NCBI GenBank assembly: GCA_014762625.1
Contig: JABURQ010000058.1
Coordinates: 1 to 64,000 of the forward strand
Reading direction: 5' to 3'
Length of the DNA stretch: 64,000 nucleotides
DNA from: Planctomycetaceae bacterium
Lineage (GTDB): Bacteria; Planctomycetota; Planctomycetia; Planctomycetales; Planctomycetaceae
The position numbers and the translations under genes were made by a program. Below are positions 19,621 to 28,995 of this stretch, in pieces. Under the pieces are notes generated by a model. It did not search any database, was not told the DNA's origin, and saw nothing but the letters and a program-made list of their open reading frames with translations. Each line of letters begins with the position of its first letter. Position 1 is the stretch's first letter.

Positions 19621-21078
19621 TCATCCGCCGATCAGTTTGCGATTGAAGCGTCCTTCGTTAATCGTGGGGCGTTCGGGACGCCCTTTATGATTATAGGTGA
19701 GCGTCATATTGTCGAGACCCATGAGGCCGAGAATCGAAGCGTGGAGATCGTGGACGTGCATTTTATCCTCGACGGCGTAGAGGCCGAGTTCGTCGGTGGC
19801 TCCGATCGTCTGGCCTCCCTTCACGCCTCCTCCCGCCATCATCATGGAGAAGCCGGTCGGGTTATGATCGCGTCCGTCTCCCTTTTCGCTCATCGGGGTG
19901 CGTCCGAATTCACCGCTCCAGATGACCAGCGTCTCATCCAGCAGGCCTCGCTGCTTCAGGTCTTTGATCAGTCCCGCGACCGGTCGGTCCATCGATTTGC
20001 AGAGGCGGGAGTGGTTCTTCTCGATGGCGGAATGGGAGTCCCACTTACTGCCGGTGCCGCTGTAGAGTTGGACGAAGCGGACGCCGCGCTCGACCAGACG
20101 ACGGGCCAGCAGACAGTTTCGTCCGTAGACTTCGGTCTCTTTCTGGTCGATGCCGTAGAGCTGTTGAGTCTCTTCGGTTTCTTCGGAGAGGTCGATGGCT
20201 TCGGGAGCATTGGCCTGCATCCGGAACGCGAGTTCGTAGCTTTTCAGTCGCGCGTCGAGTTCGGACTGTTGCGGGTTACGCTCGGCGTACACCTGATTGA
20301 ATTCCTGCAACAGGTCGAGTTTTTTCATCTGGCGGTCGGCGGAATAGCCCTTCGGCCAGTTGAGGTTGGCGATCGGTTCGTCGCTGGTCGATTTGATGCG
20401 GACTCCCTGATGCGAAGCGGGCATAAAACCCGAACCCCAGTTTCGCGGTCCGTTGACAGGGCGGCCGCCGCTATCGCACATCACGACGAACGAAGGGAGG
20501 TTCTCGTTTGCGCTACCGAGGCCGTAATTCACCCACGACCCGAGCGACGGACGTCCTGCGACATTGATGCAGGTATTCATCTGGCAAACGCCACCGGCGT
20601 GATTGATGCCGTTCGTCCAGCAAGAACGAATGACGGCGATATCGTCCATGCAGGAGGCGATTTCGGGGATCCATTCAGAAGCCCAGAGACCACTTTCGCC
20701 GTGCTGTTTCCAGGTTCGCGGCGCCGCCAGCAGGGGCGCGCCCTTTTCCCCCATCGCGGTGATCGGTTCGTCGAAACTGCTCGGCAGCGGTTGTCCGGAT
20801 AATTTATTGAGCAACGGTTTGGGATCGACCAGATCGAGATGGCTCGGGCCCCCTTCCAGAAAACACCAGATCACTCGTTTGGCAGTCGGGGGAAAATGAG
20901 GCAACGGCTTCGCCGACCCGGCAGCGGATGCTTCCTGTTGCATCATTGCTGAAAACGCCAATGCTCCGAACCCGACTCCGGACGTTTGCAGGAACTCGCG
21001 GCGGGAGGTGGGAGTAGAATGATGCGGTACTTGATGCTGGCGGCAGATTGTCGAAGACATGATGTTATCCATCGTCAT
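19621..21078 (-). CDS. Tat-exported DUF1501 protein, second gene of an operon
   Basis: 485 residues counted from ATG 21078; a second ATG at 21060 is equally possible because neither has a strong ribosome site. Twin-arginine signal SRREFLQTSGVGFGALAFSA (about 25-44). Landmarks: FLEGGPSHLDLVDPKP near 73, LLARRLVERGVRFVQLYSG near 325, WSGEFGRTPMSEKGDGRDHN near 395. It starts 16 bp after the PSCyt1/DUF1549/DUF1553 gene, so co-expression is near certain. Closest in this window to 9719-11161, which has the same LKQRGLLD plus GRDHN layout. Confidence 0.87.
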   Translation of the reverse strand: MTMDNIMSSTICRQHQVPHHSTPTSRREFLQTSGVGFGALAFSAMMQQEASAAGSAKPLPHFPPTAKRVIWCFLEGGPSHLDLVDPKPLLNKLSGQPLPSSFDEPITAMGEKGAPLLAAPRTWKQHGESGLWASEWIPEIASCMDDIAVIRSCWTNGINHAGGVCQMNTCINVAGRPSLGSWVNYGLGSANENLPSFVVMCDSGGRPVNGPRNWGSGFMPASHQGVRIKSTSDEPIANLNWPKGYSADRQMKKLDLLQEFNQVYAERNPQQSELDARLKSYELAFRMQANAPEAIDLSEETEETQQLYGIDQKETEVYGRNCLLARRLVERGVRFVQLYSGTGSKWDSHSAIEKNHSRLCKSMDRPVAGLIKDLKQRGLLDETLVIWSGEFGRTPMSEKGDGRDHNPTGFSMMMAGGGVKGGQTIGATDELGLYAVEDKMHVHDLHASILGLMGLDNMTLTYNHKGRPERPTINEGRFNRKLIGG

Positions 21079-21094
21079 ATTATGCTGTCGATCT

Positions 21095-23518
21095 TTATTT
21101 GACGTACATGAACTCGCTGGAGTTCAACAGCACGTGGCAAAAATCGGTCAGTCGGTCGTTGTTGATTTCCGGGCCGATGAACTCGAGGGCTTTCGCCAGT
21201 TCGTCGCTCGTCGGCTCTCGTCCCCAGGCCAGTCGGGTCGCGTAGGAGACAGTCTCTTCAGTCGTCTCAAATTTCTGCTTTTGTAACCGTTCGGCGAAGT
21301 TGGCCGCGCGGCCCAACACCCACTCGCCGTTGATCATCATCAGGGATTGTAGCGGAGTGGTTGTGGTGTTCCGTTCGGAGACGGACTTCAGGCCGTTGGC
21401 CACATCGAATAGATGTAGGAATTCGTCTGGAGTATTGCGAATCTGTTTGACGTACAGGGAGCGTCGAGGAGTCGTGCCGCTGACGGAGGGCCCCCCGATC
21501 TTTTCTTCTAGAGTATCGCTCACCGCAAGAATCGAATCGCGAATCTGTTCCGCGGTGAGTCGTTGCACCGGAAATCGCCACAGGAGATCTTCGCCGGGAT
21601 CCTGCTGTTGGTATTCGGAGGCTTGCGGATGCTGGGAGTCCTGTCGCCAGGCGGCGGACATCAGAATCCGTTTGTGTAATTTTTTGAGACTCCAGCCGTC
21701 TTCGACGAACGTCACCGTCAACCAGTCCAGCAATTCGGGATGCGTCGGGGGGAGTCCCAGATGTCCGAAGTCGCTGGCGGTGGGGACGATCCCTTTCCCG
21801 AAGTGTTGCTGCCAGATCCGATTCACGATTACGCGGGTGGTGAGCGGGTTATCGGGTTTGGCGATCCATTGGGCGAGCGCGGTGCGTCGTCCTGTCGTCT
21901 GGAGTTCCTGGTTCGGTTGGGGGGCGATCGAGGTGGAAACTTCGCTCAGGACGGTCAAAAATCCCGGTTTGATCGGTGTTTTTTCTGGGTCGTCGGGGAT
22001 CACTGTCGGAGAGATCGCGCCGTGGAAATCGGTCGCCGTCATCAACTCCGCCGGCTCTTTCGGTTTCAGGTGGTCGAACTCGGCAAGTTTCTTTTTGAGC
22101 GCTTCGTGTTTCTCTTTATCTTCTTTTTTCATCGACTTCAGCGGGCCGCCCCCTTCGTCCCAGAACTGGCGTTCGATGAGATAGGTCATCTGTTGATCCC
22201 AACTCGTTCGCTCGTCCTCGGGAGTGTTGAAGCAGGCCTGAATATCGAGCGGGAATTTCTCGACGGTCGATTTCCACTTGCGATCGTAGTACGGCTTTAA
22301 GAGCGCGTCGATCTCGGCCCGGATGTCGGCGGTCGCGGCTTCCCATTCGGCTTTTTGATTCTGGTAGGCTTCCTCTTCATCGACCGTCGCAAACGGTCGA
22401 GGGATATCGTCGCGCCAGATAATCGGTTCGAAGAATGCACGCAGTTTGAAATAATCACGCTGCAACAGCGGGTCGAATTTGTGATCGTGACAGCGGGCAC
22501 ACGCCATCCCCATGCCGAGGAAGACGTCCCCCGTGACGTCGGTCATTTCATTGATGATGTCGTTCCAGTGTGACTTCGCGTCACGCTGGTTGTATTCGTA
22601 GATGCCGAGACGCAGGAAACCGGTCGCCACCATCGCGTCCGGGTCGGCGTCGGGCATTTCGTCGCCCGCCAGTTGTTCCCGGACGAACTGCGGATACGGC
22701 TTATCTTCGTTGAATGATTTGACCACGTAATCGCGGTATCGATAGATATGCGGACGAAACGCATCCTGATTCCAGCCGTCCGATTCCGCGTATCGAACCA
22801 AATCGAGCCAATAGCGTCCCCAGTGCTCTCCGTATCGTTCGTCGGCGAGGAGCTTGTCGATCAGATTTTCCCAGGCATCGGGAGATTCATCTTGCAGGAA
22901 TGCGTCGAGTTCTTCGGGGGAGGGAGGAAGGCCGATCAAATCGAAATAGAGGCGACGAACGAGTTGCGTGCGGGTCGCTTCCGGAGCGGGAGTCATCCCC
23001 GCCTCCTGCAATCGTTTGAGGAGGAAACGATCGATCTCATTATTAGCCCAATCGGCTTCCGCTACCTGGGGGACTGCCGGTTTTTCGAGCGGCTGAAAGG
23101 CCCACCATTCTCGGTCCGAAGGACTGATCAGACCGGAGACCTCCCGAATCTCAGCACTATGCTCGGGCCAGACCGCATTCCCGGCGATCCACTTCACAAA
23201 CGGAGCGACCGTTTTCTCAGGAAGCTGACCGGTGGGAGGCATTTCGTACGACTCGTATCGCATCGCCTCGACGATCAGGCTTTCCTCCGGTTTCCCCGGC
23301 ACAAAAGCGGGCCCGCTCTCTCCCCCTTTGAGCATTGCGGCGCGAGAGTCGAGACGCAGCTTGCCTTCCTGTTTTTTCGGACCGTGGCATTTGACGCATT
23401 TCGTCGCCAGGACCGGGCGAATCTGCTTTTCGAAAAGCTCCTCGGGAGTGTCCGCAAGCAAAGGGCTGGCGGCCAACAACGAAAGACAGATTGTCATCAG
23501 GGACAATCGAGACGTCAT
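21095..23518 (-). CDS. PSCyt1-DUF1549-DUF1553 secreted haem-binding protein, first gene of an operon
   Basis: 807 residues with a signal peptide (1-22, ending LLAD). PSCyt1 haem motif CVKCH at 41-45; second haem-like motif CARCHDHKFDP inside DUF1549 near 330; DUF1553 with RVIVNRIWQQHFGKGIV near 575 and a C-terminal NTTTTPLQSLMMING segment. The linker between DUF1549 and DUF1553 is shorter than in the 7081-9705 protein and has no extra recognisable domain. It heads a three-gene minus-strand operon with two DUF1501 genes. Biochemical role unknown for the family. Confidence 0.88.
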   Translation of the reverse strand: MTSRLSLMTICLSLLAASPLLADTPEELFEKQIRPVLATKCVKCHGPKKQEGKLRLDSRAAMLKGGESGPAFVPGKPEESLIVEAMRYESYEMPPTGQLPEKTVAPFVKWIAGNAVWPEHSAEIREVSGLISPSDREWWAFQPLEKPAVPQVAEADWANNEIDRFLLKRLQEAGMTPAPEATRTQLVRRLYFDLIGLPPSPEELDAFLQDESPDAWENLIDKLLADERYGEHWGRYWLDLVRYAESDGWNQDAFRPHIYRYRDYVVKSFNEDKPYPQFVREQLAGDEMPDADPDAMVATGFLRLGIYEYNQRDAKSHWNDIINEMTDVTGDVFLGMGMACARCHDHKFDPLLQRDYFKLRAFFEPIIWRDDIPRPFATVDEEEAYQNQKAEWEAATADIRAEIDALLKPYYDRKWKSTVEKFPLDIQACFNTPEDERTSWDQQMTYLIERQFWDEGGGPLKSMKKEDKEKHEALKKKLAEFDHLKPKEPAELMTATDFHGAISPTVIPDDPEKTPIKPGFLTVLSEVSTSIAPQPNQELQTTGRRTALAQWIAKPDNPLTTRVIVNRIWQQHFGKGIVPTASDFGHLGLPPTHPELLDWLTVTFVEDGWSLKKLHKRILMSAAWRQDSQHPQASEYQQQDPGEDLLWRFPVQRLTAEQIRDSILAVSDTLEEKIGGPSVSGTTPRRSLYVKQIRNTPDEFLHLFDVANGLKSVSERNTTTTPLQSLMMINGEWVLGRAANFAERLQKQKFETTEETVSYATRLAWGREPTSDELAKALEFIGPEINNDRLTDFCHVLLNSSEFMYVK

Positions 23519-23681
23519 ATCGAACCTCGGTGGGAAAAATCAGGTAGGAAAGCGTATCTTGATATTATGGCGGATCTTTGATCTGTGTCTCAACTGCAGT
23601 TTGAGAAATCCTCGGCATTGCACGCGAAGAATTGAGGGTTACAGTGATTGCGAGCCACTTTTCTGCTCCCGAGACCCTGAT

Positions 23682-24860
23682 TTGGCACACAGAATCAAAC
23701 ATCCCATTCACCTTGAACAACCACGTTCGACGTACATTCACGTACCGTTTTGCGTCCACCGGTGCGGCTATTGCGATTTTACGCTGGTCGCGGGCAAAGA
23801 TCATCTGATTCACAATTACCTGGAAGCACTGTCGCGAGAGCTTGCGGACTTGCGCGCCTGGGGAAATTTTGCGTCGTCACAGCCACTTTCGCTCGACACT
23901 CTCTATTTCGGCGGGGGGACGCCGACTCATCTCTCTCCAGAGGAACTGAGACGCCTGTTCGAAATTGTCTTTGAATATTTTTCGCTGGACGAGAATGCCG
24001 AGTTCACCGTGGAGGCGAATCCCGTCGATTTGACGGAAGAGAAAATTGCCGTCCTGGTCGAAGCGGGAGTGAACCGTCTCAGTCTGGGAGTGCAGTCGTT
24101 TGAGGAGAGCGCGTTGAAACTCCTCGAACGGGACCATACCCGCGAGACGATTCACGACGCGATGAACCGCTTACGAGGACGACTCGATAATGTTTCGCTC
24201 GATCTGATCTTCGCCGTTCCGGGACAGTCACGGAAGGATTGGAAGGCGACTCTGGCGGAAGCGGCGGACCTCCATGCCACTCATCTCTCGACGTACTGCC
24301 TGACGTTTGAAAAAGGGACTTCGTTCTATCAACGGTTACAGCAAGGCAAGCTGTCGTCTGCCGATGAGGAATTGCAACGTGAGATGTATGCGGACGTCAT
24401 GACATTTCTGCCGCAGCGAGGTTACGAGCAGTACGAAATCTCCAGCTTCGCGAAACCGGGATTTCGTTCGCGTCACAATCAGGTCTACTGGTCTGGACGA
24501 GGCTATTTCGGCTTCGGTCCCGGTGCGGCCCGTTACCTCGCGGGAGTGAGAGAGACCAATCATCGCAGCGTGACCACCTGGCTAAAAAAAGTGGCCGCGG
24601 GTGAGTCTGGCGCTCAGGAACGCGAACAGCTCAGCGACGAAGATCGAGCACGCGAACGCTTGATTCTCGGCCTGCGGACGCTCGACGGCGTGAATCTTAC
24701 GACGTTTGCCGACGAAACCGGATTCCTCATGGAAGAGTTATGCGGCTCGGAAATCGAGAAGCTGATCGCTGCCGGACACCTCGAACGAGATGCCCGGCGA
24801 TTGCGTCTGACTCACGACGGCCGCTTTTTCGCGGACAGCGTCACATTGGAACTGCTGTAA
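23682..24860 (+). CDS. hemW: Radical SAM haem chaperone HemW (coproporphyrinogen III oxidase-like)
   Basis: About 392 residues from a TTG at 23682. The radical SAM cluster motif is FCVHRCGYCDF, C-X3-C-X2-C followed by Phe; true HemN enzymes have a fourth Cys there, so HemW (haem insertion chaperone) is favoured. Also seen are YFGGGTPTHLS, the SAM-binding GG motif, VEANP and a C-terminal HemN_C-like domain. No ATG precedes the domain in frame near the expected position; other in-frame starts are TTG 23601 and TTG 23559 (the latter after AGGAAAG). A well-placed GAGGG-N5-GTG at 23644 is one base out of frame, so a frameshift near the 5' end is possible. Confidence 0.8.
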   Translation: MAHRIKHPIHLEQPRSTYIHVPFCVHRCGYCDFTLVAGKDHLIHNYLEALSRELADLRAWGNFASSQPLSLDTLYFGGGTPTHLSPEELRRLFEIVFEYFSLDENAEFTVEANPVDLTEEKIAVLVEAGVNRLSLGVQSFEESALKLLERDHTRETIHDAMNRLRGRLDNVSLDLIFAVPGQSRKDWKATLAEAADLHATHLSTYCLTFEKGTSFYQRLQQGKLSSADEELQREMYADVMTFLPQRGYEQYEISSFAKPGFRSRHNQVYWSGRGYFGFGPGAARYLAGVRETNHRSVTTWLKKVAAGESGAQEREQLSDEDRARERLILGLRTLDGVNLTTFADETGFLMEELCGSEIEKLIAAGHLERDARRLRLTHDGRFFADSVTLELL

Positions 24861-24876
24861 CTCGCAGTGAGTCTCG

Positions 24877-26316
24877 TTACTTTTTCTGTTTCTGCTTTTT
24901 CTCCTGCTCGCGCAGGTAGCGGACCGTCGGAAACTTTTCGATCGAATACTCGCCGCCGTATTCATCGCGCAGCTCGTTACAGCGGCTGCGCATTTGTTCG
25001 AGAATTGGTACGTATTGCGGATCGTCTTTGAAGTTTTTCAGTTGCAGCGGATCGACTTCCAGGTCGTGGAGGAATTCCCCTTCCGGCATATTCTGGATGT
25101 AGCGTGCGTAAACGTAACGTTCGCCGCGAACCCCTTCGTATTTCGGGATATCGAAGCGGTCCATCAGATGTTCGCAGAAGAAATCAGTGCGCCAGTTTTT
25201 GACCGGTCGGTTATAGACGAGCGGCGTCAGATCGAGTCCCTGGTAGTGATCGGGAATCGAACCGGTCGCCATCGAGACGATGGTCGCCGGGACATCGACG
25301 TTCAACGCCATTTTTTTCACGACGCGACCGCGATCTTTTTCAGGGACGCGAGGATCGAAAATCACCAGCGGTACGCGCAGTGATTCTTCGAAGTGGCTCC
25401 ATTTGCCGGCGAAGCCGCGGGAGCCTTTGTAGTAGCCGTTATCTCCCATGAAGATGATGACGGTGTTGTCGCCGAATCCTTTGTTGCGGGCCGCTGCGAC
25501 CACACGACCGACATTGCGGTCGAGTCCCGTGATCATGCGGTAGTAGGCTTTGACATTTTTCTGGTACTTCTCGGGGGTATCCCAACGCCAGTGATAGCGG
25601 TCCCGATGCATGCAATCGTGGAAGAAGCTCGGCAACTGTTTCCAGAAATCGCGCGAAACCAGCGGTTCGGGAATCGTGACGTCTTCGTAGAGGCCGTCTT
25701 CTTCGTGCGGCCAGGGATAGTGATCTTTCTTGTCGTTGTCTTCGGCGTGCGAGGCGTTGAAGCTGACCGAGAGACAAAACGGTTGCGAGTCGTCGCAGCT
25801 TTCGAGGAATTCAATAGCCTTGTCGCCGGTGATGTTGGTGAGATGTTTTTGTGAACCGTCCGGTTGCGGTTTCCAGTATTTGTTGCGATTGAGGGGGACG
25901 AAGTAATCAAACAACAGGCCGTCTTTCGCGCCGCCCGAAACGTTGACCCCGAACTTGCCGACAAAACCGGTGCGATAGCCGGCCTTTTTCAGCACCGTGG
26001 GATAGCTGCCGGCGGTGTATTCCGGAGAGATTGGCGGCATCCCGAAAGTGTATTTGTGGGTCCGTTCGTAAAGACCGGTGAACAGAGTGGCTCGGCTGGC
26101 GGCACAGATCGAGGTGGTTACGAAGGCGTTTTCAAAGCGAGTTCCCTCTTTCGCGAGGGCGTCAACGTTGGGCGTTTTGACGATCGGGTGTCCGGCACAC
26201 GAGAGAAAATCGGCGCGTTGATCGTCGGATAGGAAGAAGATGATATTCGGTCGTTCCGCGGCTCGCAAAACGGTCGTGGAACAGCACAGGACCAACAGGC
26301 ACAGAAATCGAAACAT
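24877..26316 (-). CDS. Secreted type I sulfatase
   Basis: 479 residues with a signal peptide. The formylglycine site is CAASR (C-X-A-X-R, within SICAASRATLFTGLY, near residue 72), the target of formylglycine-generating enzyme, and the metal site begins with FFLSDDQRAD near 27. GDNGYYKGSRGFAGKW near 295 supplies further active-site residues. The ATG at 26316 is preferred because GAGG lies six bases upstream; a start four codons earlier has no such site. Planctomycetes use many such enzymes to remove sulfate from algal polysaccharides. Divergent from the dehydrogenase gene, with about 110 bp between. Confidence 0.92.
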   Translation of the reverse strand: MFRFLCLLVLCCSTTVLRAAERPNIIFFLSDDQRADFLSCAGHPIVKTPNVDALAKEGTRFENAFVTTSICAASRATLFTGLYERTHKYTFGMPPISPEYTAGSYPTVLKKAGYRTGFVGKFGVNVSGGAKDGLLFDYFVPLNRNKYWKPQPDGSQKHLTNITGDKAIEFLESCDDSQPFCLSVSFNASHAEDNDKKDHYPWPHEEDGLYEDVTIPEPLVSRDFWKQLPSFFHDCMHRDRYHWRWDTPEKYQKNVKAYYRMITGLDRNVGRVVAAARNKGFGDNTVIIFMGDNGYYKGSRGFAGKWSHFEESLRVPLVIFDPRVPEKDRGRVVKKMALNVDVPATIVSMATGSIPDHYQGLDLTPLVYNRPVKNWRTDFFCEHLMDRFDIPKYEGVRGERYVYARYIQNMPEGEFLHDLEVDPLQLKNFKDDPQYVPILEQMRSRCNELRDEYGGEYSIEKFPTVRYLREQEKKQKQKK

Positions 26317-26426
26317 GGAAAACCTCATCGGGGTGGAAACTGTATTCGGAAGGCGACACTATAGTACGAACTCGGGAGTCGAGATCCAACTCCCCACTTC
26401 CCCAGATACTGTGAGGATAACCTGTT

Positions 26427-27422
26427 ATGGCCGACCGTGCCAAAGTCGTCATTACCGATTTCATCCAGGAACCGCTCGACGAAGAACAGAAAATTCTCGG
26501 AGATCTCGCGGAGGTGACCGCGCTGGGGGCGGAAGATGAAGCGGAGCTCGTGGGGCAGATCGAAGATGCTGACGCGATCATGCTGTATCACTTCCTGTCG
26601 CTGACTAAACAGACAATCGACCGACTGAAAAATTGCCAGCTGATCGTTCGCTGCGGGGCGGGGTACGACAATGTCGATCATCAGTTCGCGCGGAGCAAAG
26701 GGATCCCGGTCGCCAACGTTCCCGATTACGGCACCGAGGAAGTTGCCGACTCCGCCATCGGGCTGGCGCTGACCCTCGCCCGCGGTTCTCATTTTCTCAA
26801 CAGCCGTCTCCGCCGAAGCGAAGGACTTTGGACCTACGCGCAGGCGGGCAGCATCAAACGTCTGCGAGGGCTGACGTTCGGCATCATCGGCTTCGGACGG
26901 ATCGGCAAAGCCGCCGGACTTCGGGCGAAAGCCCTCGGGATGCGAGTCGCCTATTACGATCCGTACGTTCCCGACGGGACGGATAAATCGCTCGGCGTCG
27001 AGCGACAGGAATCGTTGAACGATCTGTTGGCTCAATCGCACATCGTCAGTTGTCACTGCTATCTCAACGACGAGACACGACACATCGTCGACGCCGACGC
27101 CATCGCCCGTATGCCCGAAGGTTCGTTTCTGGTTAATACGGCTCGGGGGGGAGTGGTCGATGCGGAAGCGGTCGTTGAGGCGTTAGGAGCCGGGCATCTC
27201 GCGGGGGCCGGCATCGACGTGCTGGAAACGGAACCGCCGCCTGACGATAGTCCAATTTTGACCGCCTGGCGCGATCCCGATCATCCGGCTCACGATCGCT
27301 TGATCATCAATCCGCATTCAGCCTTCTATTCCGATGAAGGTCTGCTCGATATGCGCATCAAAGGGAGTCAGAACTGCCGACGAGTTCTCTCCGGGGAAGC
27401 CCCCCGGAACGTCGTCAATTGA
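26427..27422 (+). CDS. D-isomer-specific 2-hydroxyacid dehydrogenase (CtBP-like)
   Basis: 331 residues, cytoplasmic. The NAD(P)-binding Rossmann motif is GFGRIG near 157, and the catalytic Arg (NTARGGVVD near 236), Glu (ETEPPP near 265) and His (NPHSAFYSDEG near 293) are all present. The family reduces 2-oxoacids or oxidises D-2-hydroxyacids such as 3-phosphoglycerate or glycerate; the subtype resembles C-terminal-binding-protein-like members and cannot be tied to one substrate. GAGGATAAC is a reasonable ribosome site upstream. Neighbours (a sulfatase and Dps) give no pathway hint. Confidence 0.88.
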   Translation: MADRAKVVITDFIQEPLDEEQKILGDLAEVTALGAEDEAELVGQIEDADAIMLYHFLSLTKQTIDRLKNCQLIVRCGAGYDNVDHQFARSKGIPVANVPDYGTEEVADSAIGLALTLARGSHFLNSRLRRSEGLWTYAQAGSIKRLRGLTFGIIGFGRIGKAAGLRAKALGMRVAYYDPYVPDGTDKSLGVERQESLNDLLAQSHIVSCHCYLNDETRHIVDADAIARMPEGSFLVNTARGGVVDAEAVVEALGAGHLAGAGIDVLETEPPPDDSPILTAWRDPDHPAHDRLIINPHSAFYSDEGLLDMRIKGSQNCRRVLSGEAPRNVVN

Positions 27423-27436
27423 GGCAGGATGGAGAC

Positions 27437-27922
27437 TCAGCTTTCGGCGTGAATGTGGGCTTCCACAAACCAGAGCTGCTGATCGATGCCGCGCGAAACT
27501 TCGGTGAGCAGGTCTTCGGTATCGGCGTCTCCCAGTTCGGCTGCTTTATCGATATTTTCTCGCACCAGTTTGCCAAACGCGGCTATCGAGCCGGACAAGG
27601 CCTCGACGTGATCCTTTCCGGAGACCAACTCGACAGAGTAAGCTGGTAGGTTGGTTTGTTCGGCGACGTAGCCGATCGTCCCGTTCGCCACGCCTCCCAG
27701 TGTAGTCATCCGTTCGGCCAGTTCGTCGACAAATCCTTCCACAATGCCGGCAACTTGATCGAACAGTTCGTGCAAGGCGATAAAGTGGGGGCCACGGACG
27801 TTCCAGTGGGCTTGTTTGGATTGGAGTTTGAGGTCGATAGCCTCGGTTAAAGTTCCCTGCAGCACAGAGATTAAAGCAATGCGTTTTTCTTCGGAGATGT
27901 CAATCTTCGTGGGATGTAACAT
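27437..27922 (-). CDS. dps: Dps-family DNA-binding ferritin
   Basis: 161 residues. Dps proteins form 12-subunit shells that oxidise and store iron using hydrogen peroxide and shield DNA. Ferroxidase-site residues are visible in KQAHWNVRGPHFIALHELFD (about 31-50) and DELAERMTTLGG (about 65-76). ATG 27922 follows AAGGA by six bases; the open frame extends further upstream but without a matching ribosome site. A repeated TTACAATTG motif sits immediately upstream (27934-27956) and may be an operator. It is next to a peroxiredoxin-like gene and a MarR regulator, suggesting an oxidative-stress group. Confidence 0.92.
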   Translation of the reverse strand: MLHPTKIDISEEKRIALISVLQGTLTEAIDLKLQSKQAHWNVRGPHFIALHELFDQVAGIVEGFVDELAERMTTLGGVANGTIGYVAEQTNLPAYSVELVSGKDHVEALSGSIAAFGKLVRENIDKAAELGDADTEDLLTEVSRGIDQQLWFVEAHIHAES

Positions 27923-27933
27923 GGAGGTTCCTT

Positions 27934-27956
27934 TTACAATTGAAATATTACAATTG
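27934..27956 (-). promoter_or_regulatory. Candidate operator upstream of dps
   Basis: Two exact copies of TTACAATTG (27934-27942 and 27948-27956) lie 14 bp apart. The central 14 bases, TTGAAATATTACAA (27940-27953), form a near-perfect palindrome, so direct and inverted symmetry overlap. The location, 12 bases before the dps start codon, fits a regulator site for a peroxide or MarR-type repressor. The regulator is not known from sequence. Confidence 0.4.
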
Positions 27957-28121
27957 TTACCCGGTCCATGCAGTTGTCCAGTTTCCACCTGAGAACATTC
28001 TAAGCAGAGAACGTGTTGATGAGCGAGCCGCCTCGCTTTCTTGACCGCCTGTCGCGGGATTAGGAAGCGCAACCACACTTCCGAGGTCTGATTATGAAAA
28101 TGCCACCTGGTGTTGGCGCGT

Positions 28122-28161
28122 AAAAAAAACGGATGCTCGCGGGGATCGCCGCAAACATCCG
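28122..28161 (-). terminator. Intrinsic terminator after the peroxiredoxin-like gene
   Basis: On the minus strand CGGATG...CATCCG closes a stem whose interior also pairs (GCGGCGATCCCCGC), followed directly by eight T residues. This is a textbook Rho-independent terminator 33 bp beyond the stop of 28194-28862 and separates it from dps. Confidence 0.8.
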
Positions 28162-28193
28162 GACCTGTTCTCAGTCGTCATTATTCGAAACGA

Positions 28194-28862
28194 TCAGGAA
28201 ATCTGTTTCAGTGCTTCGATCACTTCCGCAGGTTCGGCGCGATTCCGATAGTCGGCTCGTACAAACGCCCAGCGAATGACGCGATCGGTATCGATCACAT
28301 AAATCGCCGGCAGAGGCAATTCGTTCTTGCCGTCCTGATTGTACTCTTCGATGTTGATCCCGAGTTCCTGATAGATCCCGTTCAGTTCTTCATCGATCTG
28401 ATGCACGATCCCAAGCTGTTTCGCCAGCTCGTTACTCTGATCCGTCAGGACTTCAAATTCCAGATCATTCTTTTCTTTGGTCGTCACGGAATGATCGGGC
28501 ATTTCGGGAGAGATGGCGACGAGATCGCCTCCCTGCTCGCGAATCGCCCACAGGCTGTTCTGGAGCGCTTTCAGTTCGAGATTGCAGTACGGGCACCAGC
28601 CGCCGCGATAGAAACTGATCACCAGCGGACCTTTCTCCAGCAGCTCGCTCAGCTTGACGGTTTCGCCGGTTGCATTCGGCAGTTCAAACTCGGGAAACTG
28701 ATGTTCCAGCCCTGTCGATTTGACGGCGAGTCCCGACATTTCGAGCGCTTCGGTTTTCTGATTCATGACGGCACGTTTATCGGCGGGAATTTCGCCGGTC
28801 ATTTCCTCGATCTTGGCGTCGAGTTGTTCCTTCAGATTGGGTAATTCATTCACGGATGTCAT
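28194..28862 (-). CDS. Peroxiredoxin-like AhpC/TSA family protein
   Basis: 222 residues with a thioredoxin fold. The active-site segment FYRGGWCPYCNLEL (near 85-98) carries two cysteines as C-P-Y-C, as in the peroxiredoxin-like family (AhpC/TSA) rather than in classical 2-Cys AhpC. An N-terminal helical region of about 55 residues (Asp/Glu/Lys-rich, including KRAVMNQKTEAL) precedes it, as is common in this subgroup. The C-terminal part has PAIYVIDTDRVIRWAFV, the usual strand pair. GAAAGGAAG precedes the ATG. Followed by a clear intrinsic terminator. Likely reduces peroxides or acts as a thiol oxidoreductase in the cytoplasm. Confidence 0.85.
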   Translation of the reverse strand: MTSVNELPNLKEQLDAKIEEMTGEIPADKRAVMNQKTEALEMSGLAVKSTGLEHQFPEFELPNATGETVKLSELLEKGPLVISFYRGGWCPYCNLELKALQNSLWAIREQGGDLVAISPEMPDHSVTTKEKNDLEFEVLTDQSNELAKQLGIVHQIDEELNGIYQELGINIEEYNQDGKNELPLPAIYVIDTDRVIRWAFVRADYRNRAEPAEVIEALKQIS

Positions 28863-28995
28863 AATTCGGCTTCCTTTCTTTTTATGTGATTTCTTATTCG
28901 TTCGTTGATGTCGTGATTTCTATGGTGCGTTCCATCCACCGTCAACCGGAACCCCCAGGTTATTACCAACGCTTTTCGTGGTGGACGTCGGCGAA

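Noticed and set aside
19687..20802. Plus-strand frame of 371 codons opposite a DUF1501 gene
   Set aside because: Antisense shadow; no motif, and the minus-strand product is a clear family member in an operon.
22748..23581. Plus-strand frame of 277 codons opposite the PSCyt1/DUF1549 gene
   Set aside because: Antisense to a clear protein; no ribosome site.
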